Notes under the pieces: generated by a model
The model's input: the letters and a program-made list of their open reading frames with translations, nothing else
Told to the model about the DNA's origin: nothing
The model's database searches: none
In this document: positions 8,939 to 18,204 of the stretch, one piece after another
How positions within the stretch are numbered: the first letter of the stretch is position 1
Layout: every line of letters starts with the position of its first letter
Source: Psychroserpens sp. Hel_I_66
GTDB taxonomy: Bacteria > Bacteroidota > Bacteroidia > Flavobacteriales > Flavobacteriaceae
Length of the DNA stretch: 64,000 bases
Direction: 5' to 3'
Assembly: GCF_000799465.1 (NCBI RefSeq)
Contig: NZ_JUGU01000001.1
Span: 1,674,001 to 1,738,000, forward strand
Translations under genes and position numbers: made by a program

Positions 8939-10102
8939 TTATTTTGAAGCAAAGAGTTTTACATCGTTCTCACTCACTTCTTTTTCGCCAAGAATAATCA
9001 AACGTTCTACTACATTTCGCAGTTCACGAATATTTCCTGTCCAATCATATTCTTGAAGCAGTTTTATGGCCTTATCAGAAAACGATTTTTTTGCAGTTCC
9101 CTGTTCTTCGGAAATTTTATTAGTAAAATAATCGACCAACAAAGGAATATCTTCTCGTCTATCATTTAAGGCTGGCACCTTTATAAGAATTACCGCCAAT
9201 CTATGATATAGATCCTCTCTAAATCTACCTTCGGAAATTTCTTCCTTCAGGTTTTTGTTAGTTGCAGCAACCACCCGAACATCGACCTTAATATCCCTGT
9301 CATTACCAACTCGCTGAATTTTATTTTCCTGTAAAGCACGCAATACTTTTGCTTGAGCAGATAAGCTCATATCTCCAATTTCATCTAAAAAAATGGTACC
9401 TCCATTGGCAGCTTCAAATTTACCTGCTCTGTCTTTAACAGCACTTGTGAATGCTCCTTTGACGTGACCAAATAGCTCACTTTCAATTAATTCCGAAGGA
9501 ATCGCAGCACAATTAACCTCAATTAATGGTCCTTTTGAGCGATCACTTTTTTGATGGATCCAGTGTGCAACGAGTTCTTTTCCAGTTCCGTTGGGTCCCG
9601 TAATTAGTACTCTGGCATCTGTAGCAGATACTTTTTCTATCATGTCTTTGATATGGTCAATGGCTTCACTCTCGCCAATCATCTCATATTTTTTGCTCAC
9701 TTTCTTTTTGAGCATTTTATTTTCTACAACTAAAACTTTAGTATCTAGAGCAATTCTAACGGTATTGAGCAATCTGTTTAGATCTGGTGGTTTTGAGATA
9801 TAATCAAACGCTCCCAGACGCATTGTGTTGACAGCTGTATCTAAATCGCCATGCCCAGAAATCATGACCATAGGTACTTCTGGCTTAATTTTTTTAGCAG
9901 CCTCTAATACCTCAATACCATCCATCTTAGGCATTTTAATATCACATAGCACTAAATCATAATCGTCTTTTTTGATCATTTCTATTCCTGCTAGACCGTC
10001 TTCTGCTTCGCTCACTTCGTAGGTATCGCTTTCTTCGGAAAGAATTTTTACCAACACTCTTCTAATTGCTGCTTCGTCTTCTATTACTAAAATCTTCGCC
10101 AT
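8939..10102 (-). CDS. NtrC-type response regulator (receiver plus sigma-54 AAA+) lacking a DNA-binding domain
   Basis: The 387-residue protein begins with a receiver domain whose phospho-acceptor is D54 (LVLCDIKMPKMDG), with Lys in YISKPPD. An AAA+ domain follows: Walker A GPNGTGKE (169-176), a sigma-54 contact loop reading GAFTSA (216-221) rather than GAFTGA, Walker B FLDEIGDM (about 238-243) and WTGNIREL. The chain ends at ENDVKLFASK, just after the AAA+ lid, so the Fis-type helix-turn-helix is absent. It probably activates sigma-54 promoters without specific enhancer binding, or through a partner. It is followed 6 bp later by PPK2, and its start is 2 bp after the upstream barrel gene's stop. 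Confidence 0.9.
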   Translation of the reverse strand: MAKILVIEDEAAIRRVLVKILSEESDTYEVSEAEDGLAGIEMIKKDDYDLVLCDIKMPKMDGIEVLEAAKKIKPEVPMVMISGHGDLDTAVNTMRLGAFDYISKPPDLNRLLNTVRIALDTKVLVVENKMLKKKVSKKYEMIGESEAIDHIKDMIEKVSATDARVLITGPNGTGKELVAHWIHQKSDRSKGPLIEVNCAAIPSELIESELFGHVKGAFTSAVKDRAGKFEAANGGTIFLDEIGDMSLSAQAKVLRALQENKIQRVGNDRDIKVDVRVVAATNKNLKEEISEGRFREDLYHRLAVILIKVPALNDRREDIPLLVDYFTNKISEEQGTAKKSFSDKAIKLLQEYDWTGNIRELRNVVERLIILGEKEVSENDVKLFASK

Positions 10103-10104
10103 AT

Positions 10105-10989
10105 TTATATTTTAAATTTAATTCCTGTTCTTAAATAAAATGCATTGACATCATCCAATTTAAAAACATCATCTCTATTATCATCTCTTAAAACATTATT
10201 AAGTCTAAAGGTATATCCTGTGTACATATAGCCCACTAAATGCTTTGTAAAATTATATTCGTAACCTAAACCGCCAACAGCTAAGGATAACGAAATATCA
10301 TCAACCTGTTTCCCCAATATTGTTTGAGGACGTTGCAAATGTGCAAAGTATCCATCTAAGGATGCAAACACCTGCACGATATTCTTTTCATCAAAAAAAT
10401 ATTTCAAGTTTGATTTTGGTACTCCTGCGGAAAAAGACCATTCTTCATTAATACGTCTGTAATAACTCACAAACGGTAAAGGAAATGGAACACCTGTAGT
10501 TGCATTATAGGTTAATCCTAAAATTAAACGATAAGGGCGTTTCATAGACTCATCCTTTGTTCTATCAATAATCGCAAACACACCTCCGTTTATAAAAAAA
10601 TCATCCATGGTAATTTTCTCTGTTAAAGTGGATGCAATTCTAGGATTAAGCCTAAAACCCCAGCGCCACTTTTCACTTGTCTTAAATGTATAGCCAAGAT
10701 TTAAATCTATAATATGAATGGTTTCGAACAGGGATTTATCAAATAGATAATCATCTTCTAAATTAAGAATGATCCTGTTATACTCAGCTCCTAAAATAAA
10801 ATAAGTATCTGGCTTTATTTCGATCGGGTAATTGACCATAGCTCGTAATCTGGTGTATTGATCCTCAGAATCACTTTTTGGTATAAACGAGTATTCTAAA
10901 CGTGCCAAATCTGTGAGTTGCGCATTTGCAATTTGAATTGAAAACGTGCAGATAATTACTAAAAAAAAGTTTTTAAATATGTGATTCAT
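10105..10989 (-). CDS. Outer-membrane beta-barrel protein (DUF6268-like)
   Basis: The 294-residue protein has a signal peptide (MNHIFKNFFLVIICTFSIQIANA). Alternating amphipathic strands run through the mature chain, for example YFILGAEYNRIIL, WRWGFRLNPRIAS and YNFTKHLVGYMYTGYTF, ending in a Phe-Lys-Ile strand. This looks like a small outer-membrane barrel of the DUF6268 type. The assignment is from general resemblance, not a residue signature. Its function is unknown. It sits inside the operon between mscS and the response regulator. Confidence 0.6.
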   Translation of the reverse strand: MNHIFKNFFLVIICTFSIQIANAQLTDLARLEYSFIPKSDSEDQYTRLRAMVNYPIEIKPDTYFILGAEYNRIILNLEDDYLFDKSLFETIHIIDLNLGYTFKTSEKWRWGFRLNPRIASTLTEKITMDDFFINGGVFAIIDRTKDESMKRPYRLILGLTYNATTGVPFPLPFVSYYRRINEEWSFSAGVPKSNLKYFFDEKNIVQVFASLDGYFAHLQRPQTILGKQVDDISLSLAVGGLGYEYNFTKHLVGYMYTGYTFRLNNVLRDDNRDDVFKLDDVNAFYLRTGIKFKI

Positions 10990-11014
10990 AAATTATTAAA
11001 ATAATTAAACAATT

Positions 11015-11899
11015 TTACTTTACAGGCTTCTGAATAATATGAATATCTCTTTGAGGAAAAGGAATTGTAACATTATTTTCCCTAAAAAGTTTATCGATTT
11101 CAAAACGAATATCACTTTTAGGAAATTGGGCCTTAAAACTATCTGCCAATGTGAATACGATTTTGAAATCTAGAGAACTTTCTCCAAAGTTCATAAAAAC
11201 TACTGTTGGTTCTGGTTCACTCAAAACATCTGGATGCGTGCTAGCTGCCTGTAGCAATATTTTTTTTACTAACTGAACATCACTCCCATAGGCCACACCC
11301 ACTTCTACATTTTCCCTTGTTGTCGTTCCGTTTTGTGTCCAGTTATAGAGACTGTTCTCTAAATATAAATGGTTTGGTATGACCAAAACCTTGTTGTCAA
11401 TAGTAACAGCTCTTGTTGTTCTTAACTTTATTTCTTCGACTCGACCTACTTTACCATCAATTTCTATAATATCACCAACATGAACAGATTGATCAATTAA
11501 GATAAAAACTCCAGAAATAATATCCTGAAACAATGTTTGCAACGCAAGACCTACACCAATTAACAACGCTGCAGACGCTGCGAAAACAGCAGTAACATTA
11601 ACTCCAACGGTATGGAGTGTTATTAAAAATATAATTAAGTAAATAAGCCACCTAAAATATCCAAAGACGACATTGAACTTGCTTTTATCGTCTTCTGGGA
11701 GATTTCTAGTGATGATTCTTAAAACAAGCCTTAATACTAAGGTTGTTAAAAATATTACAGCTATTATAACGAATACATCAAAAATAGAAATACTAATGTC
11801 CTCACTTAGGTCGACATGTTGTTTTAGAAACGATCTAATGTTTTCCCAAATTGAACTTTCGGTAATAGTTTCTTCTATCTTAGATAAATCCTGTACCAT
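11015..11899 (-). CDS. Small-conductance mechanosensitive channel (MscS family)
   Basis: The 294-residue protein has three N-terminal membrane helices. The third is the glycine/alanine-rich pore helix (VTAVFAASAALLIGVGLALQ). The beta domain follows (DQSVHVGDIIEIDGKVGRVEEIKLRTT, key part VGDIIEIDGKVGRV). The mixed C-terminal domain ends in PFPQRDIHI, the conserved MscS tail. It would relieve turgor on osmotic downshock. It starts 2 bp after the ABC permease gene stops and is in the same operon. Confidence 0.92.
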   Translation of the reverse strand: MVQDLSKIEETITESSIWENIRSFLKQHVDLSEDISISIFDVFVIIAVIFLTTLVLRLVLRIITRNLPEDDKSKFNVVFGYFRWLIYLIIFLITLHTVGVNVTAVFAASAALLIGVGLALQTLFQDIISGVFILIDQSVHVGDIIEIDGKVGRVEEIKLRTTRAVTIDNKVLVIPNHLYLENSLYNWTQNGTTTRENVEVGVAYGSDVQLVKKILLQAASTHPDVLSEPEPTVVFMNFGESSLDFKIVFTLADSFKAQFPKSDIRFEIDKLFRENNVTIPFPQRDIHIIQKPVK

Positions 11900-11901
11900 T
11901 T

Positions 11902-13218
11902 TTAGTATTTAATCCATTTATAGAGTTCCTTATAACTTGGCTTTTTACCGTACATCAAAATACCTACTCGATATATTTTGGCAGCAAACCAAACGGTGAA
12001 CATAAAAGTTCCCAACAAAATCGCGAAAGACAGTATTTGTTGCCAAATGGGAACACCAAACGGGATGCGCATTAACATAACTACAGGTGATGTGAATGGA
12101 ATAAATGAAAAAACGGTGGAAACCGTACCGTGAGGATCTTCTATAACTGTGAAAATACCAACATAAACTGCCAAGATTAAAGGCATTATAATAGGCATCA
12201 TAAATTGTTGCGTATCTGTTTCATTATCAACTGCTGCTCCAACTGCAGCATATAATGAGCTGTATAATAAAAACCCTCCTATAAAAAAGAACATAAATGC
12301 AATGATAAGATTAGCAATTGGCAAATTAAAAAAGGACTGCATTGCCACTTGTACTTCGTTGGCTACATCTGGATTTTGCATAGCCTGATTCATCATCTCT
12401 TGCTGTGGTGTTTGTAATTCTGACAAGCTTATTCCAAAAATTAGAGACAGCACTAACATCAAAATACTTCCTAAAAATACCCAAATCACAAATTGCGTAA
12501 TTCCCGCTAATGATGTTCCTATAATTTTTCCCATCAATAGTTGTATCGGTTTCACTGAGGATATTATAACTTCGATTATTCTACTGGTCTTTTCCTCGAT
12601 GACACTTCTCATGATCATGTTTCCGTAGATAATAATAAACATGAACAACAAATATCCCGCTGCTCCACCAAAAGCTAACTTTAAATAACTATCAATTTTG
12701 GATGTTTTTTCACCGGTAAAGGTTTCTTGTGCTATTGTAATATTCGTTTTAGATGCCTCAATTTTTTCGAGATCTACACCATCATTAAATAGTTTTGTAT
12801 CTGATAGCTTCTTTTCAATTTTTTCCTCTAAACTAGACATGATTCCCAGCGATGGGGATTCATCGGAATAAAAACGAACTCCAGAAAATATGTTTGCTGT
12901 ATCTAAACTTTTTTCAATGTAAAGCAAGCCAAAATCTTCTTTTGCTTTAGTCAGAGTTTTAGCAGCTTCCAAGTCTGTGTCTTTGTCTAAAATCTTGTAA
13001 GTTGTATGCTCTGTATCTACAAAAACGTCACTTAGCAATCCTGTCTCGTCAAGAACAGAAATGGTGCGTTCTTTATCATTATTTAATTGTGACAGATAGG
13101 CAACTACTAAGATTAAAGCCACCATAATCAAAGGACTCACAAATGTCATTATGATAAATGATTTGTTCCTTACTTTAGTTAGATATTCTCTTCTTATAAT
13201 GAGTGGTAGATGGTTCAT
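11902..13218 (-). CDS. ABC-type exporter permease (NatB/ABC-2 type)
   Basis: The 438-residue permease has one N-terminal helix (SFIIMTFVSPLIMVALILVV) and a large extracytoplasmic loop of about 150 residues. Five or so C-terminal helices follow, starting with the YGNMIMRSVIEEKTSRIIEVIISSVKP segment, the conserved coupling element of NatB-like ABC-2 permeases. It pairs with the ATPase encoded immediately upstream (gap of 1 bp). The substrate is unknown; family members export sodium, peptides or drugs. Confidence 0.88.
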   Translation of the reverse strand: MNHLPLIIRREYLTKVRNKSFIIMTFVSPLIMVALILVVAYLSQLNNDKERTISVLDETGLLSDVFVDTEHTTYKILDKDTDLEAAKTLTKAKEDFGLLYIEKSLDTANIFSGVRFYSDESPSLGIMSSLEEKIEKKLSDTKLFNDGVDLEKIEASKTNITIAQETFTGEKTSKIDSYLKLAFGGAAGYLLFMFIIIYGNMIMRSVIEEKTSRIIEVIISSVKPIQLLMGKIIGTSLAGITQFVIWVFLGSILMLVLSLIFGISLSELQTPQQEMMNQAMQNPDVANEVQVAMQSFFNLPIANLIIAFMFFFIGGFLLYSSLYAAVGAAVDNETDTQQFMMPIIMPLILAVYVGIFTVIEDPHGTVSTVFSFIPFTSPVVMLMRIPFGVPIWQQILSFAILLGTFMFTVWFAAKIYRVGILMYGKKPSYKELYKWIKY

Positions 13219-13219
13219 T

Positions 13220-14146
13220 TTAATTGTTCTTTACTGTTTGAATAAAAATATCACTGGCAGTTGGTATCACTTCTACAAAATGATGTACCTGCGCTCTAGA
13301 TGTTAAAAATGAAAGTAAGTCATTGGAGCTGTCATTTTTATGAAGCTTAATGTTGAGTTTCACGTCGTCGTTAAGGTTTTTAAAGGTAGCTGGCATGACC
13401 TCAAATTTTTCTTTAATGGCATTGGTCACAAATTTGACATCGTTGGTTTGCAAACCTACTTCAAAAGTATTGGTTTTGTAGTGTCGTTTGATATCCGTTA
13501 ATTTGCCATCCAGTACTTTATTGGATTTATGGATTAAGGCAATATGGTCGCAAAGTTCTTCAACAGATTCCATACGGTGTGTTGAAAATATAACTGTTGC
13601 ACCTTCATCTCTTAGCTGAAGAATTTCATCTTTAATCAAATTAGCATTTATAGGATCAAATCCTGAAAATGGCTCATCAAAAATCAATAATTTAGGTTGA
13701 TGAAGAACTGTAACTATGAACTGAATTTTTTGAGCTTGTCCTTTACTCAATTCTTGAATTTTCTTGTTCCACCAATCTCCAATGTCCAGTTTATCAAACC
13801 AGTACTTTAAGCGATCTTTGGCTTCTTGTTTTGTCAACCCCTTTAGTTGTGCGAGATATAATGCCTGTTCACCAACTTTCATGGACTTGTATAAACCTCG
13901 CTCTTCTGGCAGGTATCCTATATTTTGAATATGCTCAGGCTTTAAAGGCTCACCATCTAAGGTAACACTGCCAGTATCTGGCATTGTGATTTGATTTATA
14001 ATTCTAATGAGAGTTGTTTTTCCTGCACCGTTTGGACCTAATAAACCAAAGATACTTCCCTTAGGAACTGTAATAGAAACATCGTTTAATGCTTTAAAGT
14101 TTCCGAAGTTTTTAGATACTGAATCTACAACTAATAAATTATTCAT
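13220..14146 (-). CDS. ABC transporter ATPase (NatA-like)
   Basis: The 308-residue ATPase has Walker A GPNGAGKT (37-44), the Q-loop region NIGYLPEERGLYKSM, signature LSKGQAQK, Walker B LLIFDEPFSGFDP and the H-loop STHRMESVEELCD. A C-terminal DUF4162-like extension follows (about 215-308). It is the first gene of the minus-strand operon NatA-NatB-MscS-barrel-regulator-PPK2, whose intergenic gaps are 1-25 bp. Confidence 0.92.
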   Translation of the reverse strand: MNNLLVVDSVSKNFGNFKALNDVSITVPKGSIFGLLGPNGAGKTTLIRIINQITMPDTGSVTLDGEPLKPEHIQNIGYLPEERGLYKSMKVGEQALYLAQLKGLTKQEAKDRLKYWFDKLDIGDWWNKKIQELSKGQAQKIQFIVTVLHQPKLLIFDEPFSGFDPINANLIKDEILQLRDEGATVIFSTHRMESVEELCDHIALIHKSNKVLDGKLTDIKRHYKTNTFEVGLQTNDVKFVTNAIKEKFEVMPATFKNLNDDVKLNIKLHKNDSSNDLLSFLTSRAQVHHFVEVIPTASDIFIQTVKNN

Positions 14147-14308
14147 AAGTAATGATAAAATTGGTTGAATTTAATAACAGTAAAGATAAAAATGTTAATG
14201 ACGTAATGTAATCTTATCTAAGTAAATTTTTAACTATTATAAGCAAAAATTAGGGTTTTGAAATGGATTTGTAAAATGTTTTTAAGTGCTGTTTTTACAA
14301 AAACAAAA

Positions 14309-14336
14309 CCCACCCTTAAGGTTAGTCAAGGATGGG
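14309..14336 (-). terminator. Terminator downstream of dnaJ
   Basis: On the minus strand CCCATCCTT (14336-14328) pairs with AAGGGTGGG (14317-14309), with one G-U pair, around a 10-base loop. It is followed by TTTTGTTTTTG. The G-U pairing is only good on this strand, which fits termination of grpE-dnaJ. The rest of the 277-bp gap (14147-14423) shows nothing else. Confidence 0.75.
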
Positions 14337-14423
14337 AAAAAATTGCTATGAAAAAGAAAAATTATCACTAATTTAATTTAGCGATAAATCAAATATAGTG
14401 TTTTTTATTAAAAAAGTATCTTG

Positions 14424-15551
14424 TTATGAAAACATATCTTTTACTTTTTCAAAAAACGATTTATCAGAGCTTTGAGGTTTTGGCTCAAAATGTTCGTCAT
14501 TTTTCATGTTCTCAAAAAATTCTTTTTGCTGTTTGTTCAATGTTTGAGGCGTCCATACATTAACATGTACCAAAAGATCACCACTACCGTAGCCATTTAT
14601 ACTTGGTATTCCTTTACCGCGTAGGCGTAAAATCTTACCAGATTGCACTCCTGCCTCAACCTTAATTCTCACTTTGCCCGTCACGGTATCTATTTCTCTT
14701 GAAGTCCCTAGAACAGCATCTGGCAAACTTACATACAAATCGTAATGTAAGTTGTCACCTTCACGCTTTAAGGTCTCGTGCTCTTTCTCTTCTATAACTA
14801 CCAATAAATCTCCAGAAATACCATTTCCTGGTGCGTCGTTTCCTTTACCGGTAACTTTAAGCTGCATAGAATCTACAACTCCTGGAGGTATTTTTACAGA
14901 AACGGTTTCCTCCTGTACTTTTAGCCCTTGCGCATCAGCATCTGCAGGTTTTTTATCGATGCTTTGTCCTGCTCCTCCACATGTTGGACAAGCAGATGCG
15001 GTTTGCATACGACCTAAAATTGTATTTGTCACTCTGGTAACTTGACCTTGACCATTACAGGTAGAACAGGTTTTATAGGTTGTACCTTCTGCCTGGACTT
15101 TACGTTTTACTTTTATTTTTTTCTCAACACCATTGGCAATTTCTTCAAGGGTAAGAGCAACTCGTATTCTAAGGTTACTTCCTTTTACGCGTCTTTGGCC
15201 TCCGCCAAAACCACCACCAAAGCCTGAGAATCCTCCTCCACCTCCAAAGGCTCCTCCAAAAATGTCACCGAATTGGCTGAATATGTCATCCATATTCATA
15301 CCTCCTCCGCCAAATCCTCCAGCACCTTCAAAAGCTTGATGACCAAACTGGTCGTAACGTGCTTTCTTATCTGCATTGCTTAATACCTCGTAGGCTTCTG
15401 CTGCTTCCTTGAATTTACCTTCTGCTTCTTTATCATCTGGATTTTTATCTGGATGAAATTTGATAGCCATTTTACGGTAGGCTTTTTTTATTTCTGCTGC
15501 TGTAGCGTTTTTATCAACGCCTAATATCTCGTAATAATCTCTTTTTGCCAT
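14424..15551 (-). CDS. dnaJ: Chaperone DnaJ (type I, reduced zinc domain)
   Basis: This is the Hsp40 co-chaperone that stimulates the DnaK ATPase. The J domain contains the HPD motif ([10 protein letters not shown]), followed by a Gly/Phe-rich linker (about 80-125) and the substrate-binding C-terminal domains. The zinc region has only two of the usual four CxxCxGxG motifs: CSTCNGQG and CPTCGGAG separated by [14 protein letters not shown]. It can therefore bind one zinc at most. It is encoded downstream of grpE (52 bp), and a TTCCGAAG word lies between the two genes. Confidence 0.95.
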   Translation of the reverse strand: MAKRDYYEILGVDKNATAAEIKKAYRKMAIKFHPDKNPDDKEAEGKFKEAAEAYEVLSNADKKARYDQFGHQAFEGAGGFGGGGMNMDDIFSQFGDIFGGAFGGGGGFSGFGGGFGGGQRRVKGSNLRIRVALTLEEIANGVEKKIKVKRKVQAEGTTYKTCSTCNGQGQVTRVTNTILGRMQTASACPTCGGAGQSIDKKPADADAQGLKVQEETVSVKIPPGVVDSMQLKVTGKGNDAPGNGISGDLLVVIEEKEHETLKREGDNLHYDLYVSLPDAVLGTSREIDTVTGKVRIKVEAGVQSGKILRLRGKGIPSINGYGSGDLLVHVNVWTPQTLNKQQKEFFENMKNDEHFEPKPQSSDKSFFEKVKDMFS

Positions 15552-15603
15552 GCTTGCATGCTTCCTTTTTTCCGAAGAAAAAATGTTTTGTTTTATTGGT
15601 TAA

Positions 15604-16149
15604 TTATTGTCCTATCACAACTTTTGGAAAACGGATGACCTTCTCTCCAAGTCTATATCCTTTTTCTACGACGTCAATGATTTTTCCTTTCAAATCATCG
15701 CTTGGTGCAGGTATTTGCGTGATTGCCTCGTGATCGTCTGCATTAAAAGTGTCACCTTGCTCGACTTCAATTTTAGACAATCCTTTTTTCTCAAGTGTCG
15801 ACAATAATTTGTTGTAGATGAGCAGTACGCCTTTTCTAAGCTCTTCTGCCTCTTTATCATCTTCTATGTGAAGTAAAGCGCGCTCAAAATCATCTAAAAC
15901 TGGAAGCATTGACAACATAACGTCTTCGCTTGCGGTTTTAAAGAAATCGATACGCTCTTTGGTCGTACGTTTTTTATAGTTTTCAAATTCAGCAAAGAGA
16001 CGCATAAATTTGTCTTTTTCTTTTGCCAAATCTTCTTTAAGCTTGTCTTCTATAGATAATTCTTCGGTTTGAGAATCATCAATCATCTCATTTTCATTGT
16101 CTTGAAATTGTGAATCTTCTATAGTTTGGTCTTTATCTTTTTTACTCAT
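15604..16149 (-). CDS. grpE: Nucleotide exchange factor GrpE
   Basis: This 181-residue factor releases ADP from DnaK. It has an acidic, disordered N-terminus, a long coiled coil (LKEDLAKEKDKFMRLFAEFENYKKRTTKERIDF, key part FAEFENYKKRT) and the C-terminal beta domain with the family motif GYRLGEKVIRFPKVVIGQ. It is upstream of dnaJ in the same direction. Confidence 0.95.
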   Translation of the reverse strand: MSKKDKDQTIEDSQFQDNENEMIDDSQTEELSIEDKLKEDLAKEKDKFMRLFAEFENYKKRTTKERIDFFKTASEDVMLSMLPVLDDFERALLHIEDDKEAEELRKGVLLIYNKLLSTLEKKGLSKIEVEQGDTFNADDHEAITQIPAPSDDLKGKIIDVVEKGYRLGEKVIRFPKVVIGQ

Positions 16150-16245
16150 ATTCTGGATTATTTTATAAATCTTCGATTTAAGTTTGCAAAAGTACTGCCA
16201 TTATTAATAAAATGTCAAAATGTCACCAAATTATTTTGTAGTGTA

Positions 16246-16276
16246 TTGCAGATACGTTTGCCAATGCTTATTTTTG
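16246..16276 (+). promoter_or_regulatory. Promoter for the YceI lipoprotein gene
   Basis: TTG at 16246-16248 and TATTTTTG at 16269-16276 are separated by 20 bp and match the Bacteroidetes -33/-7 pattern. The box ends 30 bp before the ATG at 16307. Confidence 0.6.
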
Positions 16277-16306
16277 TTGCAATTAACAACTAAAACAAAA
16301 CATATA

Positions 16307-16981
16307 ATGAACACTAAAATTTTTAAATTTTCAATAGTTTTAGCTATTGCAATGGCATTTACAAGTTGTAAAGATAAAGCTGCGGAAGCGAATACAAGCA
16401 ACGCAGAATCTGCTGCTGTAAGTGAGAGCACATCACAAAAATACACGGTTAACATTGGAGAGTCTACGATAGAATGGAAAGGCTTTAAACCAACAGGAAC
16501 CCATACTGGTACTATTGGTCTAGAAAGTGGAATTTTCAAGACCGACGACGGTAAATTACAGAGCGGTACATTTTTAATTGATATGACATCAATCAACGTG
16601 ACAGATTTAGAAGCTGGTGATGGAAAAGAAAATCTTGAGGCTCACTTAAAAGGAACTGTAGAAGGTAAAGAAGGTGATTTTTTTGACGTAACTAAATTTC
16701 CAAGTGCAGCTTTTGAAATTACGAGCACAGAATCTTTAGCTGCTGGTAAAACCAGACTTTCTGGTAACTTAGCAATTAAAGGTCAAAAGCATAATATCTC
16801 ATTTCCTGTGACCATAACTAACGAAGGTGACATGATGACTATTGAAAGTGAACCATTTACAATTGATAGAACAAAATGGGGAGTAAACTACGGTTCAAAA
16901 TCTGTTTTCGATAACCTTGGTGACAAGTTCATCAACGACGATATGGAATTAAAAATTATGGTAAAAGCTAAAAAAGCATAG
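16307..16981 (+). CDS. YceI-like lipoprotein
   Basis: This 224-residue lipoprotein has signal MNTKIFKFSIVLAIAMAFTSC, with the lipid-modified Cys at position 21. It carries a YceI-like lipocalin barrel: VNIGESTIEWKGFKPTGTHTG, then LEAHLKGTVEGKEGDFFDVTKFPSAAFEIT (key part DVTKFPSAAFEI), and WGVNYGSKSVFD. YceI domains bind isoprenoid or other amphiphilic ligands in the periplasm. The start at 16307 is favoured over an upstream in-frame ATG because it gives a proper lipoprotein signal and fits the promoter. Confidence 0.9.
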   Translation: MNTKIFKFSIVLAIAMAFTSCKDKAAEANTSNAESAAVSESTSQKYTVNIGESTIEWKGFKPTGTHTGTIGLESGIFKTDDGKLQSGTFLIDMTSINVTDLEAGDGKENLEAHLKGTVEGKEGDFFDVTKFPSAAFEITSTESLAAGKTRLSGNLAIKGQKHNISFPVTITNEGDMMTIESEPFTIDRTKWGVNYGSKSVFDNLGDKFINDDMELKIMVKAKKA

Positions 16982-17026
16982 ATTGATAGCTAACTAACGG
17001 TAACTTTAATGTTACACAATCTTAAG

Positions 17027-17054
17027 AGCATTCACATTTGTGAATGCTTTTTTT
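17027..17054 (+). terminator. Terminator after the YceI gene
   Basis: AGCATTCACA pairs with TGTGAATGCT (17027-17048) and is followed by TTTTTTTG. Confidence 0.85.
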
Positions 17055-17161
17055 GTTTTGTACTCTCCCAAAAGCTATTGCGATTCAAACTTGATTATTT
17101 CGTAAATTGAGACAAAATTCGTTGAGCCTTATTCAAAATACATTTCAAAACAAATCTACAA

Positions 17162-17626
17162 TTGAGACAAATAAAGGTTAATAAAGGAGACATTTTACAA
17201 AAGAGCGGTGACTTAAACATTCATATCTATAAAGTAGTGTCTGGGCTTTTAAGAAGTTTCACAATTGACGAAAAAGGAAAAGAGCACATCTTTATGTTTG
17301 CACCAGAACATTGGACTATAGCAGATAGTCAACCAAAAGAAAAACCTTGTGATTTATTTATTGATGCCTTAGAAGACTCTGTAATAATTGTTTTGAACAA
17401 AGACATTAAAAGAGAATCCCAAAATATTGGTGCATTTATCAAACGTATTGCTGTATTACAAACTAGAGTAATCATGCTAATGAGTTTTTCTGCACTTAAG
17501 CGATATGAACATTTTGAGGAAACGTATCCAGAAATTATTCAACGCGTAACTCAAAAAATGATTGCCTCCTATTTAGGTATAGCGCCAGAAACATTAAGCA
17601 AAATAAAAAGGGAACGATTAAAATAA
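17162..17626 (+). CDS. Crp/Fnr-family transcriptional regulator
   Basis: About 154 residues are readable. The cyclic-nucleotide-binding-like domain shows VNKGDILQKSGDLNIHIYKVVSGLLRSF and EKGKEHIFMFAPEHWTIADS. The C-terminal helix-turn-helix reads MIASYLGIAPETLSKIKRE. The start is uncertain. TTG at 17162 is the only usual start codon in frame, yet the family resemblance continues upstream (FKTNLQLRQIKV) to a stop at 17123, so the true start may be a non-standard codon nearby. It precedes a small membrane protein gene that it may regulate. No ligand can be inferred. Confidence 0.8.
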   Translation: MRQIKVNKGDILQKSGDLNIHIYKVVSGLLRSFTIDEKGKEHIFMFAPEHWTIADSQPKEKPCDLFIDALEDSVIIVLNKDIKRESQNIGAFIKRIAVLQTRVIMLMSFSALKRYEHFEETYPEIIQRVTQKMIASYLGIAPETLSKIKRERLK

Positions 17627-17706
17627 AAATCCAATCATTTCTTAATCTACATTAATGGAAATTGGTAAATAGTAAGAGATATTTGTAGAAACCAATATTT
17701 ATAAAA

Positions 17707-18165
17707 ATGAAAAATGTATCTATACTATTAAAAATTTCTGCTGTTTTGTGGATTATTTGGGGACTTGTTCATATTCTGGCAGGAGTAATGACCATGAAAG
17801 GAATTTTAACTCAAGATATCTCCTCTTCAATTACAGGTATTGCAGATGCAGCTGATCCAGCGACTTTACAAATGGACTACCCAAATGCGGTAGGAGCTAT
17901 CATAGGCCAGCACGGATTTAACTTATTGTGGATTGGCCTTGTGACTTTCATTTCAGCATTTTTTGTTTGGAAAGGAAATAAAAATGCTATTTTTTTGGCA
18001 GCTCTAACTGGTGGTTTGGCAGATCTAGGCTACTTCCTATTTCTAGACTTGGGTGGTTTTGTGAAATTTGTTCCGGGAACAATTATGACCCTAATTTCCT
18101 CGCTCGCCATTATAACGAGTTTTTACTACTATTTCAAAAATCGTAGAATATACATTTCAGAATAA
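17707..18165 (+). CDS. Four-helix membrane protein of unknown function
   Basis: The 152 residues contain four hydrophobic helices: ISAVLWIIWGLVHILAGVM, FNLLWIGLVTFISAFFVW, AIFLAALTGGLADLGYFLFL and IMTLISSLAIITSFYYYF. There is a conserved-looking IGQHGFN before helix two. I do not recognise a catalytic signature. It follows the Crp/Fnr-like gene by 80 bp on the same strand. Confidence 0.75.
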   Translation: MKNVSILLKISAVLWIIWGLVHILAGVMTMKGILTQDISSSITGIADAADPATLQMDYPNAVGAIIGQHGFNLLWIGLVTFISAFFVWKGNKNAIFLAALTGGLADLGYFLFLDLGGFVKFVPGTIMTLISSLAIITSFYYYFKNRRIYISE

Positions 18166-18172
18166 AAAAAAT

Positions 18173-18190
18173 CCTTTAAAAATTTAAAGG
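18173..18190. terminator. Small hairpin between the membrane protein and lipoprotein genes
   Basis: CCTTTAAA pairs with TTTAAAGG. The A-tract lies on its left side, so a U-tract is present only in minus-strand transcripts. As a plus-strand terminator it is weak. Confidence 0.35.
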
Positions 18191-18204
18191 CAAAATCATG
18201 ATAT

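Noticed and set aside
18173..18190. Hairpin as a solid plus-strand terminator
   Set aside because: It lacks a T-tract on the plus strand; the run lies on the other side.
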